DNA of 64,000 nucleotides. It comes from Amycolatopsis sp. A133 (GTDB lineage: Bacteria > Actinomycetota > Actinomycetes > Mycobacteriales > Pseudonocardiaceae). Shown piece by piece: positions 20,259 through 27,554 of the stretch. The notes under the pieces were generated by a model. It ran no database searches. It was not told the origin of the DNA and worked only from the letters and a program-made list of their open reading frames with translations. The DNA lies in contig NZ_JAVHJU010000043.1 of assembly GCF_031082405.1 (NCBI RefSeq), positions 124,001-188,000 of the forward strand, read 5' to 3'. The translations under genes and the position numbers were made by a program. The stretch's first letter is position 1, and each line of letters begins with the position of its first letter.

Positions 20259-23200
20259 CAGGCGTCACCTCGCCGGCGCAGGGCGGGCCGGGGTGCGCTG
20301 TCGTCGGCGCCGAGCCGGTCCGCGATCTCGCCGATCGACTGCGCTTCGAAGAACGCGCGGATCCGCACCGAGCAGCCCAGTGCGGTGCGCACCCGCCCGA
20401 TGACGGTCATGGCGAGCAGCGAATTCCCGCCCAGGTCGAAGAAGTTGTCCTCCGGGCCTGCGTGCGGCACGCCGACGACCTCGGCCACGATCTCGCACAG
20501 CTGCCGGACCCGCGGGTCCCCGGGCGGTGCCGCGGGCGAAGCCGGTTCCGGCTCGGCACCCGGGATCTCGATCGCCGACAACGCCTTGCGGTCCAGCTTG
20601 CCGTTGGGGGTGACCGGGAATTCGCCGAGGATCGCCACCCGGTCCGGCAGCAGCGCGGCCGGGAGCCGGCCCCGCAGGAATTCCCGGACGGCGGACGGCG
20701 TCAGCTCCGCCCCGGTGCCCTCGGCGGGCAGGACGCAGGCGACCAGCCGAGCCGCGCGGGTGCCCGGGTCGGTTGCGAAGACGGCAGCGCGGGCGATGGC
20801 GGGGTGCCCGAGCAGCGCGGCTTCCACCTCGCCGGGCTCGACGCGCAGGCCGCGCACCTTGACCTGGTCGTCGACGCGGCCCCAGAACTCCAGCTGCCCG
20901 TCGGGCCGCAGCCGGCCCCGGTCGCCGGTGCGGTACATGCGCTGCCCGGGCACCGGGCTGAACGGGTCGGCGACGAACCGCTCGCCGGTCTGCGCGGGCC
21001 GGCCCACGTACCCCTGGGCCACTCCGAGGCCACCGATGCAGATCTCGCCGACGAACAGCGGCGGCAGCAGCTGGAGCTGGTCGTCGACGACGTAGAGCCG
21101 CGACGTCCCGGCCGCGCGCCCGGCGACCTGGCGGGGGTGCTCGCCGATCTCCGCGACGGCCGAATCCACCGTGCACTCGGTGATGCCGTACATGTTGAAC
21201 GCGACCAGCCCGGGCTGCTCGTGCAGGCGCCGCCACAGCCGGTCGGACGCGCTTTCGCCGCCCATCACGAGGATCTTCGGCGGGTGCGGCACGGCCGGCA
21301 GGCCGGCGTCGACCAGCACCTCCATCTGGCTGCTGTTGCAGTCCAGCAGGTCGATCGCCGACGCGGGGTCCGCCCCGCGAGCGAGCAGCCGCACCGGATC
21401 CATCCGCTCTTCCTCGCCGATCAGCAGCAGCCGGTGGCCGAAGGCGATCATCCCGAGGCACTGGTTGACGAACACGTCGAACGTCACCGAGCTCAACCCG
21501 CCGATATTCGCTTGGCGGCCCGCGGGAAGCCGGGCGTAGATCGGCGTGAGCTGGGTGGTGGCGAGCGCGACCACGCTCGCGTGGTCGACGAGCACGCCCT
21601 TCGGCTGCCCGGTGGAACCCGAGGTGAAGACGACGTAAGCGGGGGCGGCGCCCGGGCGGGCGGCGAACTCGTCCACCGGCTTCGCCGCGTCTGCCAGTAG
21701 CACGGCCGCCGAGACCGTCTCCACGTCCGAGAAGGGTTCGTCGGCGACCACGAGGGAAACGCCCGGGTCCTCGAGGAGCAGGCGGCGGCGGGCGACCGGC
21801 TGCTGCGGGTCCAGCAGCAGGAAAGCACCGCCGGCGCACCAGGTGGCGAGCATCGCGGCGATCAGGTCGCCGCGCCGGGGCAGGCAGATCCCCACGACCG
21901 TGCCGAGCCGCACGCCCCGGGCCCGCAGGGCCGCGGCCATCGTCCGGGCGCGGCCGGCCAGTTCGCCGAAGGTGAGCTGTTCGCCGTCCGCGGCGACCGC
22001 CTCGCGATCGGGGGTGGCCGCGGCGGTCCGGGCGAACAGGTCCCACGCCGAGGCGTGGTCCGCGGGCGGCGCGTCGTGCGCTTCGCCCGCGCCGAGCGCC
22101 AGCGTTTCCGCCAGCGTCCGTTCGTCGAGCAACGGGACGCTGCCCATCGGGACGCCGGGCGAGCGGGTGAGTGCGGCGAGCAGGTGCGCGTAGGCACCGG
22201 CGAACCGCCGCATGGCTTCGGCGGAGAACCGGCGGCGGTCGTATTCGACGGTGCAGGTGGTGCCGCCGGCCAGCCGCTGGATGTCCAGGGTCAGGTCGAA
22301 CTGGATCGCCGGCACCTCCGCGGGCTCCCCCACGGGCGAGACCCGCAGGCCGTCGAGCGCCCACACCTCGCCCGGGTCGAGCGAGCCGTAACCGATGGCC
22401 GCCTGGAACAGCGGGTTGCGATCGGCGTCCCGGTGGGGCGCGACCTCGTCCACCACCACCTCGAACGGGACGTCCTGGTACTCCAGCGCGTCGTGCACCG
22501 TGTCGACCACGGCGTCGAGGAACCGGTCGAAGGTCAGCGACGGCGTGACCCGGCAGCGCAGCACGACCGTGTTGGCGAAGAACCCGATGGTGCGGAAGAA
22601 CTCCGAGTGCGACCGGTTCAGCACCGGCGTGCCGACCGCGAGGTCGGCCGTTCCGGTCCAGCGTTGCAGCAGCACGAAGTAGACGGCGAGCAGGCCGGTG
22701 AACGGCGTGACCGAGCGTTCCCGGCAGAACGCTTCGAACTCCGCGAGCGTGTGTTCGGGCAGGGCGATCGGCAACCGGGCGCCGGCGAGCCCGCCCGCGG
22801 TTTCCCCGCCGTCTTCCGGCAACCGCGTCGGCTGGACTCCGGCCAGCCGGTCGCGCCAGTGGTCCAGGCCGGCGCGATCGACGCCGAGCGCCTTCTCCCG
22901 CAGGCAGAAGTCGGCGTACTGCGCGGCCGGCCCGGTGAAGCCCGGTGCGTCCGGGTCGGCGTAGGCGAGCCGCAGGTCTTCGGCGAAGACCTGCGCGGAA
23001 ACCTCGTCGATGATGATGTGGTGGAACGCGAAGACCAGCAGGTGCAGCGCGTCCGACACCCGGATCACGCCGGCTCGCCACAGCGGCCCGGACGCGAGGT
23101 CGAACGGGCGGCCGATCAGCTTCCTGGCCTCGGTTTCCGCCCAGGCCCGGCGTCCGCCCGGCGATTCCCCCGGTGCCACGGCGAGGCCGGCCGCCACGGG

Positions 23201-23503
23201 CCCGGCCGGGTGCACCACCTGGAGGACTTCGCCACCACGCTCGAGAAACGTGGTGCGCAGTGTTTCGTGCCGTTCGGCCAGCACCGTGAGCGCGCGTTCG
23301 AGCCGGTCGAATAGCAGATTTCCCTCGACGGCGAGAACGGTTCCCCAGATATCGGCGGAACTGTCGGGCCGCAGCACCGAGGAAAAGTACATCCGGCGCT
23401 GGGCGGACGACGCGGAAACGACTCGCGAATGGCCGTCGGCGACGGTTCCGCCACCCCCTGAATCCGGCGAGCCGTGCAAATCAGCTTGACGCGCTCGTGA
23501 CAC
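20258..23503 (-). CDS. Nonribosomal peptide synthetase, C-A-PCP
   Basis: 1081 residues from the chosen GTG. C domain (about 20-450) with HHIIIDE; A domain (TSGSTGQPKGV, FNMYGITE, YRTGDRGRL, NGKLDRKALS near 960); PCP (DNFFDLGGNSLL, Ser near 1027). The start is GTG at 23503 because GGAGG lies 6 nt upstream and an SSAQRRMYF C-domain entry motif follows; the open frame extends 23 codons further without a plausible ribosome site. The by-eye specificity pocket is D-V-N-D-V-G-M-V-D, which I cannot assign. Acidic residues at the fourth and ninth positions would fit a basic side chain. It is the first gene of the minus-strand operon, about 100 bp below the shared 18-bp regulatory site. Although first in the operon it begins with a C domain, so it need not act first. 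Confidence 0.95.
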   Translation of the reverse strand: MSRARQADLHGSPDSGGGGTVADGHSRVVSASSAQRRMYFSSVLRPDSSADIWGTVLAVEGNLLFDRLERALTVLAERHETLRTTFLERGGEVLQVVHPAGPVAAGLAVAPGESPGGRRAWAETEARKLIGRPFDLASGPLWRAGVIRVSDALHLLVFAFHHIIIDEVSAQVFAEDLRLAYADPDAPGFTGPAAQYADFCLREKALGVDRAGLDHWRDRLAGVQPTRLPEDGGETAGGLAGARLPIALPEHTLAEFEAFCRERSVTPFTGLLAVYFVLLQRWTGTADLAVGTPVLNRSHSEFFRTIGFFANTVVLRCRVTPSLTFDRFLDAVVDTVHDALEYQDVPFEVVVDEVAPHRDADRNPLFQAAIGYGSLDPGEVWALDGLRVSPVGEPAEVPAIQFDLTLDIQRLAGGTTCTVEYDRRRFSAEAMRRFAGAYAHLLAALTRSPGVPMGSVPLLDERTLAETLALGAGEAHDAPPADHASAWDLFARTAAATPDREAVAADGEQLTFGELAGRARTMAAALRARGVRLGTVVGICLPRRGDLIAAMLATWCAGGAFLLLDPQQPVARRRLLLEDPGVSLVVADEPFSDVETVSAAVLLADAAKPVDEFAARPGAAPAYVVFTSGSTGQPKGVLVDHASVVALATTQLTPIYARLPAGRQANIGGLSSVTFDVFVNQCLGMIAFGHRLLLIGEEERMDPVRLLARGADPASAIDLLDCNSSQMEVLVDAGLPAVPHPPKILVMGGESASDRLWRRLHEQPGLVAFNMYGITECTVDSAVAEIGEHPRQVAGRAAGTSRLYVVDDQLQLLPPLFVGEICIGGLGVAQGYVGRPAQTGERFVADPFSPVPGQRMYRTGDRGRLRPDGQLEFWGRVDDQVKVRGLRVEPGEVEAALLGHPAIARAAVFATDPGTRAARLVACVLPAEGTGAELTPSAVREFLRGRLPAALLPDRVAILGEFPVTPNGKLDRKALSAIEIPGAEPEPASPAAPPGDPRVRQLCEIVAEVVGVPHAGPEDNFFDLGGNSLLAMTVIGRVRTALGCSVRIRAFFEAQSIGEIADRLGADDSAPRPALRRRGDA

Positions 23504-23608
23504 GAAAGTCCTCCCACCGATCAGCCATGTCCGCGCGCGGACAGTCAGCCCGACAGTACCCGATCCCCGCACCGGAAATCACCGATGAACAAACCACGAC
23601 CGCTCGCT

Positions 23609-23626
23609 TGTCCCGCCGGCGAGACA
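23609..23626 (-). promoter_or_regulatory. Shared cluster operator, copy 1
   Basis: Read on the minus strand, the 18 bp are TGTCTCGCCGGCGGGACA, an inverted repeat with one mismatched pair and core CGCCGGCG. The exact same 18 bp lie on the plus strand at 25084-25101. In both copies TCGTGG follows at the same spacing (here CCACGA at 23594-23599 on the plus strand). It lies 106 bp upstream of the NRPS start. A CGCCGGCG core is what I recall being reported for LmbU binding, and a LmbU-family gene lies 197 bp away on the other side. Assigning this regulator to the site is an inference. Confidence 0.7.
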
Positions 23627-23776
23627 TCGCCGCCGGGACGAGGCGAGCAGTTTGCCCCGCTGCCATTTGACCCGGATTTCACGCATTGCGCACCCGGCCA
23701 CCGGCCCGCGCGGCGGCGCCGCCCGGCCGGGCCGACCAAGATCGATAAAGGGCCTTCCGGACCGAGTCCTCGCTGT

Positions 23777-23782
23777 TATAGT
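23777..23782 (+). promoter_or_regulatory. Candidate -10 element of the LmbU-type regulator gene
   Basis: TATAGT matches the actinomycete housekeeping -10 (TAnnnT). It is an A/T-rich island in otherwise GC-rich DNA and lies 40 bp upstream of the regulator ATG. I see no strong -35; TTCCGG about 17 bp upstream is the best candidate. Confidence 0.45.
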
Positions 23783-23822
23783 CGGTGGTGCAGCATGCAC
23801 GAAGCGTACCTGGGGGGTAACG

Positions 23823-24527
23823 ATGCGTACAGGTTCCATCTCGTCGCGCCCGGACGGGGCGGCGGCGCCACGGGCGACCGCGGAAACCGCCGGGCGGCCG
23901 CCCGAGGCGGGGGTCCAGTTCCACAAGTCCGGCTTGTTGTTCACGGCCAAGCACAGCCTCAGCACGTGGGAGAAGGTCGGCAGCAACCTCTTCTCCTTCG
24001 CGGACTCCTCGACCTGGTGGATCGCCGACTGGCTCGTCTACGGCGAATCCACGTTCCACGACCGCTACCGGGAAGCCGTGCAGCGGACGTCGCTCAGCTA
24101 CCAGACGCTCCGCAACTACACCTGGGTCGCCCGCCGGTTCCCGCTGTCCCGCCGCCGGCAGGGCCTGAGCTTCAGCCACCACCTCGAAGTCGTGGCGCTC
24201 GACCGGCCCGAACAGGACTATTGGCTGAGGAAGGCCGAAGAGGCGACCTGGAGCCGAAACAAGCTCCGCGGCCAGATCCGCAGCAGCAAGCTCGCCCAGC
24301 AGGGCGAGATCACCCAGGCAGGAACCGGGAGCGGCACGGTCATGGACAGCATCGAACCGGCTCCGGCCGACGCCGCTCTCGCCGGCCCCGCACCCGAAGC
24401 GCCGCTGCTCGCCCTGCAGCTTTCGGCGGAGGACCTGGAGATGATCAAACGGGCCGCGGGCAAGGAAAGCGAGCCGGTCGAGGCCTGGGCGGCGGAAATG
24501 CTGCGGCGGGCCGCCGCCGGCTCCTGA
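23823..24527 (+). CDS. LmbU-family cluster-situated transcriptional regulator
   Basis: 234 residues. The central segment (about 33-150) contains the conserved stretch of the LmbU/NovE/HmtD family: DWLVYGES, DRYREAV, TSLSYQTLRNYTWVARRF, and WLRKAEEATWSRNKLR, a putative DNA-binding region. The C-terminal third is Ala-rich and ends in a short helical segment (SAEDLEMIKRAAG). LmbU-type proteins activate lincomycin, novobiocin and hormaomycin clusters. ATG at 23823 has GGGGGG closely upstream. The gene lies between the two divergent halves of the cluster and close to two copies of an 18-bp palindrome with the reported LmbU core, so it is the prime candidate for the pathway-specific regulator. It ends 15 bp before the convergent carrier-protein gene. 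Confidence 0.88.
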   Translation: MRTGSISSRPDGAAAPRATAETAGRPPEAGVQFHKSGLLFTAKHSLSTWEKVGSNLFSFADSSTWWIADWLVYGESTFHDRYREAVQRTSLSYQTLRNYTWVARRFPLSRRRQGLSFSHHLEVVALDRPEQDYWLRKAEEATWSRNKLRGQIRSSKLAQQGEITQAGTGSGTVMDSIEPAPADAALAGPAPEAPLLALQLSAEDLEMIKRAAGKESEPVEAWAAEMLRRAAAGS

Positions 24528-24542
24528 ACCGGCCCGGCGGCC

Positions 24543-24800
24543 TCACGCCGGATCGGCGGCCAGGGCGCTGAGCGCGTCGCTGAGCTCACCCAGCACCGGG
24601 TTCTTCAGGATGATGCGGACGGTGCGCGGGATCCCCAGCTCTTCGCTCAGCACCCGGCCGAGCCGGATGGCGATGATGGAGTTGCCGCCGATGTCGAAGA
24701 AGTCGTCTTCGAGACCGATGCCCGGCTTCCCCGTGAGCTCCCGGACGCTGCCGACCACCAGGGCATCCATGGAGTTGCGGAACTCGCTGTCGCTCGTCAT
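24543..24800 (-). CDS. Stand-alone peptidyl carrier protein
   Basis: 85 residues, one carrier domain: EDDFFDIGGNSIIAIRL (Ser near 42), closer to PCPs than to fatty-acid ACPs. ATG at 24800 has AAGGG 11 nt upstream. It follows the MbtH-like gene after 17 bp, so the two form a short operon. A free PCP beside MbtH usually implies an amino acid that is loaded and modified off the main assembly line, or delivered in trans to a module lacking its own loading domain. No stand-alone amino-acid-type A domain is visible in the window, so its loading enzyme is unknown. It may serve the A-less C-PCP protein. Confidence 0.88.
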   Translation of the reverse strand: MTSDSEFRNSMDALVVGSVRELTGKPGIGLEDDFFDIGGNSIIAIRLGRVLSEELGIPRTVRIILKNPVLGELSDALSALAADPA

Positions 24801-24817
24801 GTCCCGGCCCTTCTCCG

Positions 24818-25033
24818 TCACTGTTCCGCGGCCATGGCTTCGACCAGGCCGGCCGGCCTCATGTCCGTCCAATGCGTGGAGACGTATTCGAGGCAGTTCG
24901 CCCGCGTGTCCTCGCCGTGCACCGCTTTCCAGCCGGCGGGCACGGGGCTGAACGCGGGCCACAGGGAATGCTGGTTCTGGTCGTTGACCAGGACGAGGTA
25001 AACGCCTTCTTCGTCTTCGAAAGGATTCGCCAC
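24818..25033 (-). CDS. MbtH-like protein
   Basis: 71 residues with the family signature: [24 protein letters not shown], then VPAGW, and a C-terminal [12 protein letters not shown] with the conserved Trp residues. MbtH-like proteins bind NRPS A domains and are often needed for their folding or activity, so it probably serves the A domains of this cluster. The gene is divergent from the plus-strand PKS gene, and the second copy of the 18-bp palindrome lies 51 bp upstream of its start. The free PCP gene follows 17 bp downstream. Confidence 0.95.
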   Translation of the reverse strand: MANPFEDEEGVYLVLVNDQNQHSLWPAFSPVPAGWKAVHGEDTRANCLEYVSTHWTDMRPAGLVEAMAAEQ

Positions 25034-25083
25034 GGCCGCAGTCTAACGACCGGCAGCACGACGGCGGCAAGGATTCTTGCGTC

Positions 25084-25101
25084 TGTCTCGCCGGCGGGAC
25101 A
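25084..25101 (+). promoter_or_regulatory. Shared cluster operator, copy 2
   Basis: TGTCTCGCCGGCGGGACA on the plus strand, identical over 18 bp to the minus-strand site at 23609-23626. TCGTGG follows at 25111-25116, at the same spacing as in the other copy. It lies between the MbtH-like gene (minus, 51 bp away) and the KS-AT gene (plus, start 57 bp away), so one bound protein could control both directions. The orientation relative to the large biosynthetic operon is the same as in copy 1. Confidence 0.7.
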
Positions 25102-25157
25102 GGATGGGGCTCGTGGCCGGCGGCTTGCCCGACGCTAGTGGTGAGGTGGGTATTCCA

Positions 25158-27554
25158 GTGTCCGATCGTGTTGCCGTGGTGGGAATGTCGATCCGCGCGG
25201 CGGGCGTGCGGAACACCGCGGATTTCTGGCAGCTGATCAGCACCGGCAAGACCGGGCGGCGGGAAATGGGCCAAGGTGAATTGACGCGGCGCGGCGTTCC
25301 GGAGCGGCGGTACAAGGATCCGGCGTACGTGCCCGTCACCTACCCGATGGCGGACAGTCTCGGCTTCGACCCGGCGGCGTTCGGCTTCAGCGGGCCCGAG
25401 GCGGAGCTGACCGACCCGCAGCACCGCGTGCTGCTGGAAGAATGCTACCGGGCGGTGGAAAGCTCGGGGTGCTTCATCGGTTCGCTGCCGGATCGCGTCG
25501 GGGTGTTCCTCGGGTCGCGCACGAGCGGCTACGGCCCGCGGATCGAATACCTTTCGGCCGCCGCCGGCCTCGACGTGGACGCGGCCGCCCTCGCCGTCGG
25601 CACCGACCCGGACTACCTCGCCAACCGGGTTTCCTACGCCTTCGGCCTCACCGGTCCGTCGATGACCGTGCTGACGGCCTGTTCGTCCTCGAGCGTCGCC
25701 GTCCACCTCGCGTGCCAGGCGATCCTGGCCGGGGAGTGCGACTCCGCGCTCGCCGGGGGTGTGGCGCTCGACGTGGGCGACGCGGGTTACCTGTTCGCCG
25801 AGGGCAGCATCAACTCCCCGCGTGGCCGGTGCGAACCGTACATGGCTTCGGCGGACGGCACGGTGGAGGGCAACGGCGCCGCCGTCGTCTTCCTGCGCCG
25901 GCTGGACGTCGCGCTGGCCGCGGGCCACCCGATCCTCGGCGTGGTCGCCGGCACCGCCGTGAACAACGACGGCCGGGAACGCGCCGGCTTCACCGCACCG
26001 GGGGTCGCCGGCCAGGTCGAGCTGATCGAAGAGGCCCTCGACGTCGCCGGGGTGCCTGCCGACGGCATCGGCCTGCTGGAAGGCCACGGCTCGGGCACGA
26101 GCATCGGGGACGCGCTGGAGATCGAGGCCGCGGCCCAGGCGTTCGGCGGCGCGGGCGCGTGCCGGCTCCACTCCGTCAAGGCGAACATCGGGAACCTCAC
26201 CGCGGCGGCCGGCGCGGCCGGCCTCATCGCCTGCCTGCTCGCCCTGCGCCACGAGCGGATCCCGCCCAACGCGCCCCTGCTGACGGGCGCGCCGCCCGTG
26301 GACCTGCGGGGTACGCCGTTCACCCTGGCGGACCGGCCGGTCCCGTGGCCGCGTTCGGCGACCGGCCGCTACGGCGCGGTCAGTTCCTTCGGGCTGGGCG
26401 GGACGAACGCCCACGTCATCATCGGGGACGCCGAGGCGGAGGTACGGCTCGCCGCGCGCCGGGGGCGGTCGTGGCAGCTGCTTCCGCTGTCCGCGGACGA
26501 TCCGGAACGCCTGCGCGCGACCGTCGAGGCGGTGCGCACCGCCGTGGACGGTGCCCCGGCCGACGTCCGGCAGGACATCGGCCACACGCTGCGGACCGGC
26601 CGCCCGGGGCTCGCCGCGCGCACGACCGCGCTGATCCCGTTGGAGGGCAACGGCACCTGGCCGGACCCGGACCGGTTCCGCACGGCTCCCCCGGGGCCGC
26701 CGCCGCTCGTCTTCCTGCTCCCGGACGAGGACGCCGGCGCGGCCCTCGCGCTCTACCGGACCGAGCCGGTCTTCCGGTCCACTGTGGACGAAAGCCTCGC
26801 CGTCATGGCGCAGACGCTGGACCCCGCGACGTTCGCGGCGGTACGCGACGCCGTCCGCGCGGGCGGGCCGGTTTCGCCGCCGGTGCTGCACCTGCTGGGC
26901 ATCGGGCAGCACGCGTTCCTCGGCGAGCTGGGGATCCGGCCCGACGTGCTGGTGGGGCCGGGCGCCGGCGAGCTGACCGCCGCGCAGCTGAGCGGGGTCC
27001 TCTCGGCAGAAGACGCCGCCCGGGCCGTGTGCTGGCGCGGCCAGGCCCTGGCGGACACGCCTTCGGAGGCGGCCGCGCACTTCGCCCGCCGGCTGCGGGA
27101 GGTGCGGCTGCACGCACCCGGCACGCCGGTGGTTTCCGGCGTCACCGGGTCGTGGCTGACCGCCGAAGAAGCGGGCGATCCCGGGTACTGGGGTGTCCAG
27201 CTCGGCGAGCCCGTGCCGGTCGGCGAAGCCGTGCGCACGGTGGTGTCCGAGCACCCGGACGCCGTGTACCTCCAGCTGGGCGGCGGGACGGAACTGCTTG
27301 CCGCCGCCCGGCGCGGTGGCGTGGCCGAGGAGGCCGTCCTGGCCGCGCAGCCCGACATCTTCCAGGCCGTCGGCGCCCTGTGGGAACGCGGGGTGCGGGT
27401 CGACTGGGACGCCTACGCCGAGCGCGACCGGGCGCGGCGGATCGACGTGGCACCCCGGGCCTTCGCGCGGACGCCCTGGCTGCACCCCGCGCTGCGGGGG
27501 CACTGCCCCGGGATCGACCCGGCGGAACTGGCGGGAAAGCAGGCCGATCGATGA
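25158..27554 (+). CDS. Ketosynthase-acyltransferase didomain with degenerate active sites
   Basis: 798 residues. KS fold at about 1-430: nucleophile Cys 175 is present (TACSSSS), the second-motif His is present (EGHGSGT), but the third His of the NxGH motif is Asn 346 (NIGNL, codon 26193-26195). An AT-like region (about 440-790) has GPGAGE instead of GHSxGE, with Gly 602 in place of the catalytic Ser, and the subdomain that carries HAFH in active ATs is missing. No ACP is present. It should therefore neither load an extender nor perform normal decarboxylative condensation; it may transfer an acyl chain from its Cys, gate substrates or act as a scaffold. GTG at 25158 has GAGGTGG 9 nt upstream and starts a proper KS (SDRVAVVGM). 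The gene overlaps the Gly-type NRPS gene by an ATGA, so they are probably made in equal amounts. Confidence 0.9.
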   Translation: MSDRVAVVGMSIRAAGVRNTADFWQLISTGKTGRREMGQGELTRRGVPERRYKDPAYVPVTYPMADSLGFDPAAFGFSGPEAELTDPQHRVLLEECYRAVESSGCFIGSLPDRVGVFLGSRTSGYGPRIEYLSAAAGLDVDAAALAVGTDPDYLANRVSYAFGLTGPSMTVLTACSSSSVAVHLACQAILAGECDSALAGGVALDVGDAGYLFAEGSINSPRGRCEPYMASADGTVEGNGAAVVFLRRLDVALAAGHPILGVVAGTAVNNDGRERAGFTAPGVAGQVELIEEALDVAGVPADGIGLLEGHGSGTSIGDALEIEAAAQAFGGAGACRLHSVKANIGNLTAAAGAAGLIACLLALRHERIPPNAPLLTGAPPVDLRGTPFTLADRPVPWPRSATGRYGAVSSFGLGGTNAHVIIGDAEAEVRLAARRGRSWQLLPLSADDPERLRATVEAVRTAVDGAPADVRQDIGHTLRTGRPGLAARTTALIPLEGNGTWPDPDRFRTAPPGPPPLVFLLPDEDAGAALALYRTEPVFRSTVDESLAVMAQTLDPATFAAVRDAVRAGGPVSPPVLHLLGIGQHAFLGELGIRPDVLVGPGAGELTAAQLSGVLSAEDAARAVCWRGQALADTPSEAAAHFARRLREVRLHAPGTPVVSGVTGSWLTAEEAGDPGYWGVQLGEPVPVGEAVRTVVSEHPDAVYLQLGGGTELLAAARRGGVAEEAVLAAQPDIFQAVGALWERGVRVDWDAYAERDRARRIDVAPRAFARTPWLHPALRGHCPGIDPAELAGKQADR

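Larger units (their letters stand above)
23504..23822. promoter_or_regulatory. Divergent promoter region between the NRPS operon and the LmbU-type regulator gene
   Basis: 319-bp intergenic stretch with no convincing gene; open frames crossing it are continuations of the flanking genes. It should hold the promoter of the minus-strand biosynthetic operon and that of the regulator. Two elements stand out: the 18-bp CGCCGGCG-containing site (separate entry), and a TATAGT hexamer on the plus strand at 23777-23782 that could be the -10 of the regulator gene, about 40 bp above its ATG. Confidence 0.6.

Noticed and set aside
24543-27503. 986-codon minus-strand frame that appears to extend the free PCP upstream
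   Set aside because: Only the last 85 residues (from ATG at 24800) are a carrier domain; the rest is antisense to the KS-AT gene and in conflict with the MbtH gene.
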